From assembly GCF_011764565.1 (NCBI RefSeq), contig NZ_AP022871.1:1860001-1924000 (forward strand): a stretch of 64,000 bases of DNA, given 5' to 3'. The notes below the pieces were generated by a model. That model saw nothing but the letters and a program-made list of their open reading frames with translations. It did not search any database and had not been told where the DNA came from. Made by a program: the position numbers and the translations under genes. Shown in pieces: positions 8,377 through 18,300 of this stretch (position 1 is the first letter of the stretch; each line of letters begins with the position of its first letter). Origin of the DNA: Phytohabitans suffuscus. Lineage in GTDB: Bacteria; Actinomycetota; Actinomycetes; Mycobacteriales; Micromonosporaceae.

Positions 8377-9369
8377 CTAGGAGTTGGCGCGGGCGCCGGC
8401 GGGACTCTGCTGGCCCCGCTCGCTTCGCTCGCGGAGCGCTCCGGGCTTGGCGACGGTCTTGTGCGTGACCGGCACCACCCGGAAGCTCGACGTGGTGCAG
8501 TCCAGCCGGTGGAACATGAGGTCGGGCCCGGTCACGTAGACGGTGCGGACGCCGTGCCCGTGCAGGGCGGCGACGGTGGCCGGCCAGTCGAGCGCGCGGT
8601 CGAACGTGTCGAGCAGCATCGTGCGCAGCTCCTCGGCCGTACGCACGAGGCGCCCGTCCTGGTCGGCGATGAGCGGCAGGGCCGGCTCGCCGAGCGGGTA
8701 CCGCGACAGCACCGCCTCGGCGCGGCGGCGCAGCGGCCCGAAGCGCCGCGCGTGCACCGCCGGCCGCAGCGTCTGCATCGTGTAGCCCTCCAGCCGCCGC
8801 ACCGTCTCGACCATCTCGTCGAGCAGGCCGGCGCGGAGCGAGACGAGGTACGCGTCGCGGTCGAGCCGGCCGGAGACCTCGACCCACTCTCCACTGTCGA
8901 CATAAGCGGCGACCGCCTCGGCGAACGGCTCGTCCGGCACCCGGACGAAGCACTGGGTCACCAGCTCCTCGGGCTCGGCGGCGAAGTACTCCTCCTCGCA
9001 CCGGGCAAGCTCGACGGTGAGCCGGATCGCGGCGGCCGGGTCGAGCGCCCCGGTGTACGCGGTGAGCGCCCGCTGCCCGAAGCACGGCCCGGCGGCGACG
9101 TCCGGCCGCAGGTCGAGCTCGGCCTCCGCGCGGTCGGCGAGAGCCAGCGAGCAGACCAGGAACGCGACCTGGGAGAGCACGCCGAGGCCGTCCCGCTCGG
9201 CCCGGAAGCCGGCCAGCAGCGACTCGCCGAGCGCCTCGTCGGCCTGCGCCACCCGGGCCCGCGCGTACCGGTCCAGCACCAGGAAGCGGCCCAGGTCGTC
9301 GAAGGTGGACGGTCCCATGCCGGGGAAGACAACGGCGGTGCCAGCGCCGGCGCCGAGCGGGCCACTCAC
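8377..9369 (-). CDS. Discrete acyltransferase (FabD/AT fold) with Cys in the nucleophile motif
   Basis: The 330-residue protein aligns by eye with free-standing malonyl/acyl-ACP transferases: VVFPGMG near residue 14, an AT-like body, a His in AVHARRFGPL and a C-terminal IADQDGRLVRT segment. The normal GHSxGE nucleophile elbow is replaced by GPCFGQ (about residues 93-98), so Cys stands where Ser normally is. GTG 9369 overlaps the ligase stop as GTGA, coupling it to the ligase. This context fits an enzyme that moves the ligase product to the lone loading ACP of PKS-A, as discrete acyltransferases do in amino- or guanidino-starter macrolides and in VinK-type macrolactam systems. The transfer role is inferred. 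The C-terminal tail after about residue 305 is low in recognisable features. Confidence 0.8.
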   Translation of the reverse strand: MSGPLGAGAGTAVVFPGMGPSTFDDLGRFLVLDRYARARVAQADEALGESLLAGFRAERDGLGVLSQVAFLVCSLALADRAEAELDLRPDVAAGPCFGQRALTAYTGALDPAAAIRLTVELARCEEEYFAAEPEELVTQCFVRVPDEPFAEAVAAYVDSGEWVEVSGRLDRDAYLVSLRAGLLDEMVETVRRLEGYTMQTLRPAVHARRFGPLRRRAEAVLSRYPLGEPALPLIADQDGRLVRTAEELRTMLLDTFDRALDWPATVAALHGHGVRTVYVTGPDLMFHRLDCTTSSFRVVPVTHKTVAKPGALRERSERGQQSPAGARANS

Positions 9370-10769
9370 GCGGACACCGCCAGCTCCTCCAGGCGCTTGC
9401 TGTCCGGCTTGCCGTTGCGGTTGACCGGGAAGCGGTCGATGACGAGGACCCGGTTGGGCATCTCGTACGCCGGCAACGCCTCCGCGATCCGGTCCCGCCA
9501 GTACGCGGCGCCGCGGTGCTCCTCGTCCTCGACGAACGCGACGAGCATGCTGCCCATCCGCTCGTCGGGCAACGCGACGATCTTCGCCGAGACCCCGACG
9601 TCGCCGATCTTCCGCTCGATGATGTCCGGGTGCAGCGTGTACCCCATGCGGTGGACGGCCCGCTTCCGGCCGAGCACGTAGAGGTTGGCCTGGTCGTCGA
9701 GGAAGCCGAAGTCGCCGCTGGGAAACCACTCGCCGGTCACCGGGACGAGGTGCCCGTCGTCGTCGAGGTAGCCGGCCATGACGTCGGGCGTACGCACCAT
9801 GATCTCGCCGATCTCGCCCGACGGCAGCACGTTGCCGTCGTCGTCCATGATGGACACGTCGACGCCCTGGACCGCCTGCCCACAGGCGACGGTGTTTTCG
9901 AGGTTGGCGAACGCGACGTTGCCCATCTCGGTACTGCCGTAGCTGTCGAGCAGCTTGTGGCCGAACTCCTTCTCGTATCGGGCGACGAGGCCGGCGTCCA
10001 GCGGCGCCGCGCCGACGCAGAGCATCCGGGCGTCGCGGAGCACCGCGCCGAGGGCGGGGCGGCGGCCGACGATGTTCATCATGCTGCGGTACGTGACCGG
10101 GGTGGCGTCGAAGACGGTGGCGCCGCTCAGCTCCGCCAGGCGCAGCGCGTGGTCGAGCCGCCGGTACGGCGCGACGACCAGCGAGCACCGGGCGAGCCAG
10201 GCGATGAGCACCATGGAGAGCCCGTACTGGTGCGGAAACGGCAGCAGCGGCACGAGCACGTCGGTGCTCAGGTGTCCCACCGCGTCGATGTTGCGCTGCA
10301 GGTTGCGCAGGAACGAGTCGCCGCTCTTGACGACCACCTTGGGCGAGCCGGTCGAGCCGGACGAGCACATCAGCAGGCCGTCCGGCAGCGCGCGCCACTT
10401 CTCCACGTCGAGGTAGTCGACGTAGTCGTTGTTGGCGGTGGCGGCCAGCTGAAGCTCGTAGATGGTGACGCAGGGCACCCGGGTCTCGGGCACCGCGTCG
10501 TCGTCGACGACGCAGAGGACGGCGCCGGTCACGTCGACGAGACGCTCCGTCGTCTCGAGGCGCTCGCGGTGGTCGACCAGCAGGATCGAAGCACCCGCGT
10601 GCATCAACGCGAGCAGCGTGGTCACGTATCCGACCGAGTTCTCCGCCTTGAGAAGCACCCGGTCGCCGAGGCCCACACCGCGCACCTGGAGCTCCTCGGC
10701 CATCCGGACAGCGTCACGCTCGACGTCCGCAAGGGTCCGGACACAGTCGGTACCACAGATCATCGCCAT
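9366..10769 (-). CDS. AMP-forming acyl-CoA / acyl-ACP ligase (ANL superfamily)
   Basis: The 467-residue adenylating enzyme has core motifs in order: SSGSTGSPK (P-loop, about residue 136), DSYGSTEMG (about 273), FPSGDFG (about 350) and the A10-type NRNGKPD with catalytic Lys (about 453). It activates a carboxylic acid as acyl-AMP and transfers it to CoA or a carrier protein. ATG 10769 follows AGAGG by 8 nt. It leads the operon, and the next gene, a discrete acyltransferase, is coupled to it by GTGA overlap. Activation of the acid made by the oxidase/hydrolase pair is inferred. A fatty acid primer for the KAS III branch is the alternative. Confidence 0.9.
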   Translation of the reverse strand: MAMICGTDCVRTLADVERDAVRMAEELQVRGVGLGDRVLLKAENSVGYVTTLLALMHAGASILLVDHRERLETTERLVDVTGAVLCVVDDDAVPETRVPCVTIYELQLAATANNDYVDYLDVEKWRALPDGLLMCSSGSTGSPKVVVKSGDSFLRNLQRNIDAVGHLSTDVLVPLLPFPHQYGLSMVLIAWLARCSLVVAPYRRLDHALRLAELSGATVFDATPVTYRSMMNIVGRRPALGAVLRDARMLCVGAAPLDAGLVARYEKEFGHKLLDSYGSTEMGNVAFANLENTVACGQAVQGVDVSIMDDDGNVLPSGEIGEIMVRTPDVMAGYLDDDGHLVPVTGEWFPSGDFGFLDDQANLYVLGRKRAVHRMGYTLHPDIIERKIGDVGVSAKIVALPDERMGSMLVAFVEDEEHRGAAYWRDRIAEALPAYEMPNRVLVIDRFPVNRNGKPDSKRLEELAVSA

Positions 10770-10916
10770 CGGGGCAACCTCTCGCTCGCGACGCGATCAG
10801 TCTGTCGATTGGCAACCAGGGAATCCCTCAGTACCTGGCGGTGCCGGAACTAGGGCTTCTTCTCGACTTTGGCGGCGGGCGAGACGCGGGTGCGCGGGAT
10901 CCACCATCGTGAGGGA
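10770..10916. promoter_or_regulatory. Divergent promoter region between the ligase operon and the P450 gene
   Basis: This 147-bp spacer between head-to-head genes must hold promoters for both directions. It contains a PAS-LuxR-like palindrome at 10816-10831 and a half-box CTAGGG at 10850-10855. No convincing -10/-35 hexamers were recognised. The P450 frame is open back to TTG 10869, so part of the right end could be coding if an upstream start is used. Confidence 0.55.
10816..10831. promoter_or_regulatory. Candidate PAS-LuxR-like palindrome
   Basis: CCAGGGAATCCCTCAG agrees with CTVGGGAWWTCCCBAG at 13 of 16 positions without gaps. Its centre AGGGAATCCCT is a perfect palindrome around one base. 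A similar box is in the only other divergent promoter of the window, which raises the chance that both are targets of one cluster regulator. Confidence 0.4.
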
Positions 10917-12089
10917 ATGTCCAACACGGCGCAACTCGTCGACTTTCCGCTGCGGCGGCCCGGGCAGCCGTACCCGCCGAAACAGTATGCCGATTTCCGG
11001 TCCCGCGAAGGGCTCGTCTGGTCGCACATGCCGACCGGCGCGAAGGTCTGGCTGGTCACCAAGTACGACGACGTGCGTGCGGTGCTCACCGACCCGCGGA
11101 TCAGCTCCAGCCCCCGGCACGAGGGCTTTCCCAGCGTCGGCCGCACCGGCGGCGTGCCCAACCCGGACCAGGTGCCGGGCTGGTTCGTGGCCCTGGATCC
11201 GCCGGACCACGACCGGTTTCGCAAGGCGCTGATCCCGGAGTTCACGGTACGCCGCATCCGTGAGATGCGACCGTCCATCCAGGAGGTCGTCGACCACCGG
11301 GTCGACGGGCTGCTGGCCGCGGGCAGCGAGGCGGACCTGGTACACGACTTCACCGCCGCGGTGCCCTCGCTGGTCATCTCCGCGCTGCTCGGCGTGCCGC
11401 ACGTCGACCGCGACTTCTTCGAGGCCCGGATCCGCCTGCTGGTCACGATGAGCTCCACGCACGACCAGCGTGACCAGGCCACCCGGGAGATCCTGCGCTA
11501 CCTGTCGCGCCTGATCCTGGTCAAGCAGAAGCGCCCCGGCGACGACCTCATCAGCGTGATGCTCGCCTCCGGTGCGATGTCGCTGCAGGAGATCTCCGGC
11601 GCGTCGATGCTGCTGCTCATCGCCGGGCAGGAGACGACGGCCAACAACATGGCGCTCGGCATGGTCACGCTGCTGCTCAATCCACAGTGGATCGGCGACG
11701 AACGGGCCGTCGAGGAGCTGCTGCGGTACTACTCCGTCGCGGACATGGTCGCCCTGCGGGTGGCGACGGACGACGTCGAGATCGGCGGTCAGCTCATCAG
11801 GAAGGGCGAGGGCATCGTGCCACTGGTCGCCGCCGCCAACCACGACTCCTCCACCTTCGAGCGGGCCGACGAGTTCGACCCCGGCCGTTCGGCGCGCCAC
11901 CACGTCGCGTTCGGGTACGGCGTGCACCAGTGCCTCGGCCAGCACCTGGTCCGGGCCGAGCTGGACATCGCGTACCGGACGATTTTCGAGCGGATCCCCA
12001 AGCTGGAGCTGGCGGTCCCGGTGGAGGAGCTGGCCTTCAAGTACGACGGCGTGGTTTTCGGGCTCGACTCGCTGCCCGTGCGCTGGTGA
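10917..12089 (+). CDS. Cytochrome P450 (tailoring monooxygenase)
   Basis: The 390-residue soluble bacterial P450 has the I-helix motif AGQETT (about residues 236-241), ExxR in VEELLRYY (about 267-270) and the haem loop FGYGVHQCLGQHL with proximal Cys near 339. It should hydroxylate or epoxidise the polyketide, with electrons from the ferredoxin encoded immediately downstream. The I-helix has Gln where many actinobacterial P450s have His (AGHETT). ATG 10917 is chosen for the usual N-terminal length, but its GAGG sits only 2 nt upstream. In-frame GTG 10890 and TTG 10869 remain possible starts. Substrate and site of oxidation cannot be inferred. Confidence 0.95.
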   Translation: MSNTAQLVDFPLRRPGQPYPPKQYADFRSREGLVWSHMPTGAKVWLVTKYDDVRAVLTDPRISSSPRHEGFPSVGRTGGVPNPDQVPGWFVALDPPDHDRFRKALIPEFTVRRIREMRPSIQEVVDHRVDGLLAAGSEADLVHDFTAAVPSLVISALLGVPHVDRDFFEARIRLLVTMSSTHDQRDQATREILRYLSRLILVKQKRPGDDLISVMLASGAMSLQEISGASMLLLIAGQETTANNMALGMVTLLLNPQWIGDERAVEELLRYYSVADMVALRVATDDVEIGGQLIRKGEGIVPLVAAANHDSSTFERADEFDPGRSARHHVAFGYGVHQCLGQHLVRAELDIAYRTIFERIPKLELAVPVEELAFKYDGVVFGLDSLPVRW

Positions 12090-12099
12090 TGGAGGCGTG

Positions 12100-12294
12100 G
12101 TGCGCGTAGTAGCCAACCCACGCGGGTGCATCGGGGCAGGGCAGTGCGTCATCACCGCGCCGGCCGTCTTCGACCAGGACGAGGACGGGATCGTGGTGGT
12201 CGTCGACGAGCGGCCGGCGGAGGCGCAGCTGGAGGACGTGCGGGCGGTGCTCGACCTCTGCCCGTCGCAGTCCATCTCGCTCGCCGGCGACTGA
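12100..12294 (+). CDS. [3Fe-4S] ferredoxin, P450 partner
   Basis: This small protein of 64 residues has Cys in GCIGAGQC and a third Cys in LCPSQSI, the three-cysteine pattern of single-cluster [3Fe-4S] ferredoxins that reduce actinobacterial P450s. GTG 12100 is preferred because GGAGG at 12091-12095 lies 4 nt upstream; GTG 12097 is in frame but too close. It starts 10 nt after the P450 stop and so shares its transcript. No ferredoxin reductase gene is present, so a housekeeping reductase is presumably used. Confidence 0.93.
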   Translation: MRVVANPRGCIGAGQCVITAPAVFDQDEDGIVVVVDERPAEAQLEDVRAVLDLCPSQSISLAGD

Positions 12295-12307
12295 CCCGCT
12301 ACTCAAA

Positions 12308-12333
12308 GGGCCCCGGGACGCTTCCCGGGGCCC
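12308..12333. terminator. Bidirectional hairpin terminator between convergent genes
   Basis: An 11-bp perfect stem (GGGCCCCGGGA / TCCCGGGGCCC) with a CGCT loop fills the 53-nt gap between the ferredoxin stop and the PKS-B stop. AAA precedes the left arm and TCTT follows the right arm, so weak U-tracts flank it in both directions. It should insulate the P450 operon from the very long PKS transcript. Confidence 0.85.
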
Positions 12334-12347
12334 TCTTCGCGTCGGTG

Positions 12348-15300
12348 TCACCCGGCGAGGCCGGCGATCCACTCCTCGATGACGCCCGCGGTGAGGGCCG
12401 AGTGCTCGGCGGCGAGCGACAGGTGGTCCGCCTCGATGCTGCGCACGTCGTCGACCGGCACCCACGGATCGGTGTACGGGATCTCCTGGCCGTCCGGGGT
12501 GACCGCCGATCGGATCATCAGCGTCGGCGCGGTGGTCGGCGGCACCGAGATGTCCTTGAGCCGGACGAACCAGTGTGCCATCGCGGAGAGCCGGGCGCTG
12601 TTGAGGTTGACCAGCGGCGAGTCGATGCCGGCGAGGTAGAACCGGCCGACGTTGTCGTAGTCGTCCTGGCTGAACGTGAGCGCCAGTGTGTCGAGCATGA
12701 TGACCGCGTCCGGCTTGATGCCCCAGGTGTGTTCCAGCTCGCCGGCGGCGAAGTAGGCGAGCGTGCCGCCGGTGGAGTGGCCGACCACGATGAACGGGTC
12801 GCCGTCGCTGGCGTGCAGGATGCTCTCGGCGACCACGCGGGCCGCCGCGGCGCCCGTGGCGGGCAGGCTCTCCCCCGGTGCGAAGCCGACGAGCGGCAGC
12901 GCGGAGACGTGCCGCCTGCCGCGGAACTGTGCGGCGATCCGCGCGTACAGGTGGACGCCGCCGGTCGCGCCGGGCGCGCTGACGCAGATGAGCCGCGGGT
13001 CGCGCGGCCCGTCGGCGAGCGTGACAGCGGCCGGCAGGTCCTCCAGCTCGGCGGTCGACTCGAAGCTCGGCCGGGTGGCCGCGACGGCGGTCAGCATCCG
13101 CATCGCCTCGACCTCCTTGCCCGCGTGGACGGCGGTGAAGAAGATGCGCTGCAGGCTGTCCGCGCCCCCGTCCGCGGCGGGTCCCGCACCGCCGGCCGTC
13201 CTGGTGCCCGCGGCGCTGAGGTCGGTCTGGCTGGCCAGCTCGGCGTGCAGCCACTTGGCGAGCTGCGCCGGCGTCTTGCTGTCGAGGATGACCGACGACG
13301 GCAGCCGCAGGCCGACGACGTCGCTGAGCTGGTTGCGCAGCTCCACCGCGATGAGCGAGTCGAGGCCGAGCTCCAGGAAGTTGCGCTCCGGGTCGATGCC
13401 GCTGGCGTCGCCGTGTCCCAAGAGGACGGCCGCGTAGCCGGCCACGATCTCCCGCAGCAGCTGCTCCTGCTCGGACGGGTCGAGGCCGCGGAGCCGGTCC
13501 CGGAGCGTGACGGCGGAGCGCCCGGCCGCGGCCGCCGCCCGCCGTGGGCCGGACACGACGCCGCTGAGGATGGGCGGGATCTGGTTGTGCGCCCGGAAGT
13601 CGCCTGGGTTGAGCCGGACCGGCACCACGAACGCGTCGTCGACAGCCGTCGCCGCGTCGAAGAGGGCGAGCCCCTGCTCGACGGTGAGCGGCGGCATGCC
13701 GGAGCGGGCCATCCGCTCGACCGCGGCGTCACCGAGGCGGCCGGTCATGCCGACGTCCTGCGTCCACGCGCCCCACGCCAGCGAGACGGCGGGGAGGCCG
13801 GCGGCGCGCCGGTGCGCGGCGAGCGCGTCCAGGTACGTGTTGCCGGCGGCGTAGTTGCCCTGCCCGGGGCTGCCCATGAGGCCGGAGACCGAGGAGTAGA
13901 GCACGAAGGCGGCCAGGTCTGAGTCGCGGGTCAGCTCGTGCAGGTGCCAGGCCGCGTCCACCTTCGGGCGGAGCACAGTGGACAGCCGCTGCTCGTCGAG
14001 GGTGGCGACGATCCCGTCGTCCAGGATGCCGGCGGCGTGCACGACGGCGGTGAGCCGCCGCCCCGCCAGCACACCTTCCAGCGCGGCACGATCGGCGACG
14101 TCGCACGCCACGACGTCGGCGGTCGCGCCGAGTGCGCTCAGCTCTTCGCGCAACGCGGCGGCGCCGGGCGCTTCCGGACCGCGGCGGCTGAGCAGCAGCA
14201 GGCGCTTGGCGCCGCGCTCGGTGACCAGATGCCGGGCGAGTTCGGCGCCGAGCCCGCCCGTGCCGCCGGTGACGAGCACGGTGCCGTCCGGGTCCCACGC
14301 GCGGGAAGGGTGAGCACGAGCTTGCCGACATGCTTGGCCAGGCTCATGTACCGGAACGCCTCGCGGGCCCGCCGCACGTCCCAGCTCGTCACCGGCAGCG
14401 GCCGCAACGCCTCCCGGTCGAAGAGGTCGAGCAGCTCGGCCAGCATCGTCCGCATCCGGTCCGGGCCGGCCTCGATGAGGTCGAACGCCCGGTAGGTCAC
14501 GCCCGGCTGGTCCTCCTGGCGGCGCACGTCGGTCTTGCCCATCTCCAGGAAGCGGCCACCCTCACCGAGCAGCCCCAGCGACGCGTCGACGAACTCCCCG
14601 GCCAACGCGTTCAGGACAACGTCCACAGTGGGAAAACCAGAAGCGAAGTCGAGCGTCCGGGACGAGGCGATATGCGCGTCGTCCAGGCCGAGCGAGCGGA
14701 GCACGTCCCACTTGCCCTCGCTCGCCGTCGCGAACACCTCCGCACCGAGATGCCGCGCCACCTGGATCGCCGCCATACCCACACCGCCGGCACCGGCGTG
14801 GACGAGCACCTTCTCCCCCGCCTTGAGACCGGCCAGATCGGTGAACGCGTAGTACGCGGTCAGGAACACCAGCGGCACGGACGCCGCCGTCTGGTCGGTC
14901 CACGAGTCCGGCGTCTTCGCCAGGAACCGTTCGTCGGTCACGCCCAACGGCCCGAAACCACCGAACAACACACCCATCACCCGGTCACCCGGACGAAGCC
15001 CAACCACCTCCGGACCCACCTCAGCCACCACACCAGCAGCCTCAGAACCAAACAAACCCGCCTCACCCGGATACATACCCAGCGCGTTCAACACATCCCG
15101 GAAGTTCAAACCGGCTGCGCCGATGCGCACCCGCACCTGCCGGCCCACGAGCGGTTCGGCGACGGCGGGGCAGGGCACGAGGCTCAGCCCGTCGAGGCTG
15201 CCTCTGCGTCCACTGTCGAGCCGCCACGGCACGCCGGCTGGTGGTACGAGCGACGGTCCGGTCGACGCGGGCGCGAGGCGGGGCACGCGCACCGCGCCGG

Positions 15301-18300
15301 CCCGGACGACCACCTGCTGCTCGCCCGTGTCGAGCAGGCCGGGCAGGCCGGGCATGGCGGCGAGGGACTCGGCCGTGTCGTCGAGGTCGACGAGCAGGAA
15401 CCGCCCCGGGTTCTCCGCCTGCGCCGACCGCACCAGGCCCCACGCCGCCGCGGCGGCCAGGTCGCGCACCGGCTCGCCTTCGGCCGCGACCGCGCCACGG
15501 GTGATGAAGAGCATCCGCGGGCCGGCCAGCCGGTCGTCCGACAGCGCTTCCCGCAGCAGGGTCAGGACCCGGGCCGCCGTCGTGTGCGCGGCCGCGGGGC
15601 CGTCACCGCCGAGGACCGGGATCAGAAACACCTCTGGTACGACGCCGCGCTCTCCGATGGCTCCGGAAAGCGACTCGGCGTACGCGGCGATCGCCTCGCC
15701 GGCCCGGTACATGGTGGGCGCGAGGTCGATCTCGTCAGCGCCGATGACCGCCCACCGCGCCCCGGTGGCCGGGACCGGCTCGGTGGGTGTGGGGATCCAC
15801 TGGAGACGGAAGAGCGACTCCTGTTCGGACCGTCCGGCGGCCGCCGCGACCGCCTGCACCGCGGAGGGCGCCCGCAGGGCGAGCGAGTCGACGGCGACGA
15901 CTGGCGCGCCCGCGATGTCGACAGCCGTTACCGAGACGGCGTCGGTGCCGGTCGGCGCGAGCCGTACGCGCAGCCGCGTGGCGCCGCTGGCGTGCAGGGT
16001 CGCGCCGCTCCACTCGAACGGCAGCATGCCCTTTCCGGTGTCGCCGAAGACGATCGCGTGGAGCGCGGCGTCCAGCAGCGCCGGGTGCACGCCGAACGCG
16101 GTGGCGTCCTTGACCTGGTCGGGGAGCGCGACCTCGGCGTACACCTCGCCGTCCCGCCGCCAGGCGCCCTGGAGCCCCTGGAAGACCGGCCCGTACGCGA
16201 GTCCACGCGTGGCGAGGCGCGGGTAGATGCCCTCGATGTCGGCCTGCTCGGCGCCCTCCGGCGGCCACACGGAGGTGTCGAAGCCCGCGTCGAACCCGCC
16301 GGCTCCGCTCGCCAGCACTCCGACGGCGTGCTGGATCCACGGCTGCTCCGAGCCGTCAGCCGGTCGCGAGTGAATGGTCACCGCGCGGCCGCCGTTGCCG
16401 TCCGGCGCGCCGACGCGGACCTGGAGGGTCACCGCGTCCCGCCCGGTCAGCACCAGCGGTACGACGAGTGTCAGCTCCTCCACCCGGTCGCAGCCGACCT
16501 GGTCGCCGGCGCGGATCGCCAGCTCCAGGAAGCCGGTGCCGGGAAAGAGGACGCCGCCACCGACCTCGTGGTCGGCGAGCCACGGGTGGGTCGCCAGCGA
16601 GAGGCGGCCGGTGAGCACGACCTCGTCCGAGCCGGCGATCGTCACCATCGCGCCGAGCAGGGGGTGGCCGGCGGGCGCCAGTCCGAGGCCGCCGGCGTCG
16701 ACGAGCCCCATGCCGAGGCCGGACGGCCAGTAGCGCTCGCGCTGGAACGGGTAGGTGGGCAGCTCGACGCGGGGCGCCCCGGCGAGCAGCGGCCGCCAGT
16801 CCACTGTGGCGCCCGCGGTGTAGAGCCGGGCGAGCGCGGTGAGGAACGCGGTCTCCTCCGGCCGGTCCTTGCGCAGGCTCGGGATCGCGTCGCCGACGAG
16901 GGCGGAGAGCACGCCGTCCGGGCCGATCTCCAGGACCGTGGCGTCGCCCAGGGCGCTGACCGCGTCGGCGAAGCGGACGGTGTCCCGCACGTGCCTGACC
17001 CAGTACTCAGGATCGGTCACGTCGCCGCCACACGCGATCGGGATGCGCGGCGGGTTGAACGCGATGCCCTCGATGGCGGCGCGGAAGTCGTCCAGCATCG
17101 GGTCCATCAGCGGCGAGTGGAACGCGTGCGACACCCGTAGGCGGGTGGTCTTCTCGAAGTGCCTGGCGACGGCGGCGACGCCGTCCTCGTCGCCCGCGAC
17201 CACGACGGCGTCGGGTCCGTTGACCGCGGCGATGGAGACCCGTTCGGTGAGCAGCGGCGCCACGTCGGCCTCGGTGGCCCGGATGGCGACCATCGCCCCG
17301 CCAGCCGGCAGCTGCCGCATGAGGCTGGCGCGCGCGGTGACGAGCCGGCCGGCGTCTTCGAGGGACAGCACGCCGGCGACGTGGGCGGCCGCGATCTCGC
17401 CGATGGAGTGGCCGGCGACGTGGTCGGGCTCGATGCCGAACGTCTCGGCGAGCCGGTACAGGGCCACCTCGACGGCGAACAGGGCCGGCTGTGTCCAACC
17501 CGTCTGGTCGAGCGCGCCGGCGTCCTCGCCCCACATCACGTCCTTGAGGCCGGGGTCGAGGTGCCGCAGAGCCTCGTCCAGAGCGGTCGCGAAGGCCGGG
17601 AAGCGGGCGTACAGCTCGCGCCCCATGCCGGCGCGCTGCGAGCCCTGTCCGGAGAAGACGACCGCGAGCGGGCGGCTCTTCGCCACGCCACGGGCGACCT
17701 CGGTGACGCCGCCGGCGCCGGCGAGCAGGACGGCGCGGTGGTCCAGCGCTGAGCGGCTGGTCAGCGAGTGGGCGATGCCGGCGGCCGGGAGGTCGAGCGC
17801 GCGGAGCCGCTCGATCTGGGCGTCGAGCGCCTGTGGCGACCTGGCCGAGACGGCCCAGGGCACCGTGGCCGGCGCCGCGCTCCCGGCCGGCTCCTGCTCC
17901 ACCGGGGGCTGTTCGAGGATGACGTGGGCGTTCGTACCGCTGACGCCGAACGACGATACGCCGGCCCGGCGCGGGCGGCCGGCGGCCGGCCATCGCGTGT
18001 TGCGGGTCAGCAGCTCGACCGCGCCCGCCGACCAGTCCACATGGGACGACGGCCGCTCGGCGTGGAGCGTCTTCGGCGCGATGCCGTGCCGCATCGCCTG
18101 CACCACCTTGATGACGCCCGCGACACCGGCGGCGGCCTGGGTGTGCCCGATGTTCGACTTCACCGCGCCGAGCAGCAGTGGCCGCTCCCGGTCCTGCCCG
18201 TACGTGGCCAGCAGCGCCTGTGCCTCGATCGGGTCGCCCAGCGTGGTGCCGGTGCCGTGCGCCTCGACGACGTCGACGTCGGCCGTGCCCAGCCCGGCGC

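Noticed and set aside
8401..8445. Repetitive GCTCGCTTCGCTCGCGGAGCG stretch at the acyltransferase 3' end as a terminator
   Set aside because: The hairpin stem is only about 5 bp, there is no T-tract, it lies inside coding sequence, and CCR is coupled 8 nt downstream of the stop. It looks like a common G/C-rich dispersed word.
7025..9085. Extended CCR frame starting upstream of 8368
   Set aside because: The additional N-terminal sequence lies out of frame over the acyltransferase gene. ATG 8368 has a strong AGGGGG site and gives normal CCR length.
8377..10398. Extended acyltransferase frame starting inside the ligase gene
   Set aside because: The upstream part is a shadow of the ligase. GTG 9369 in a GTGA overlap begins directly before the AT-like VVFPGMG sequence.
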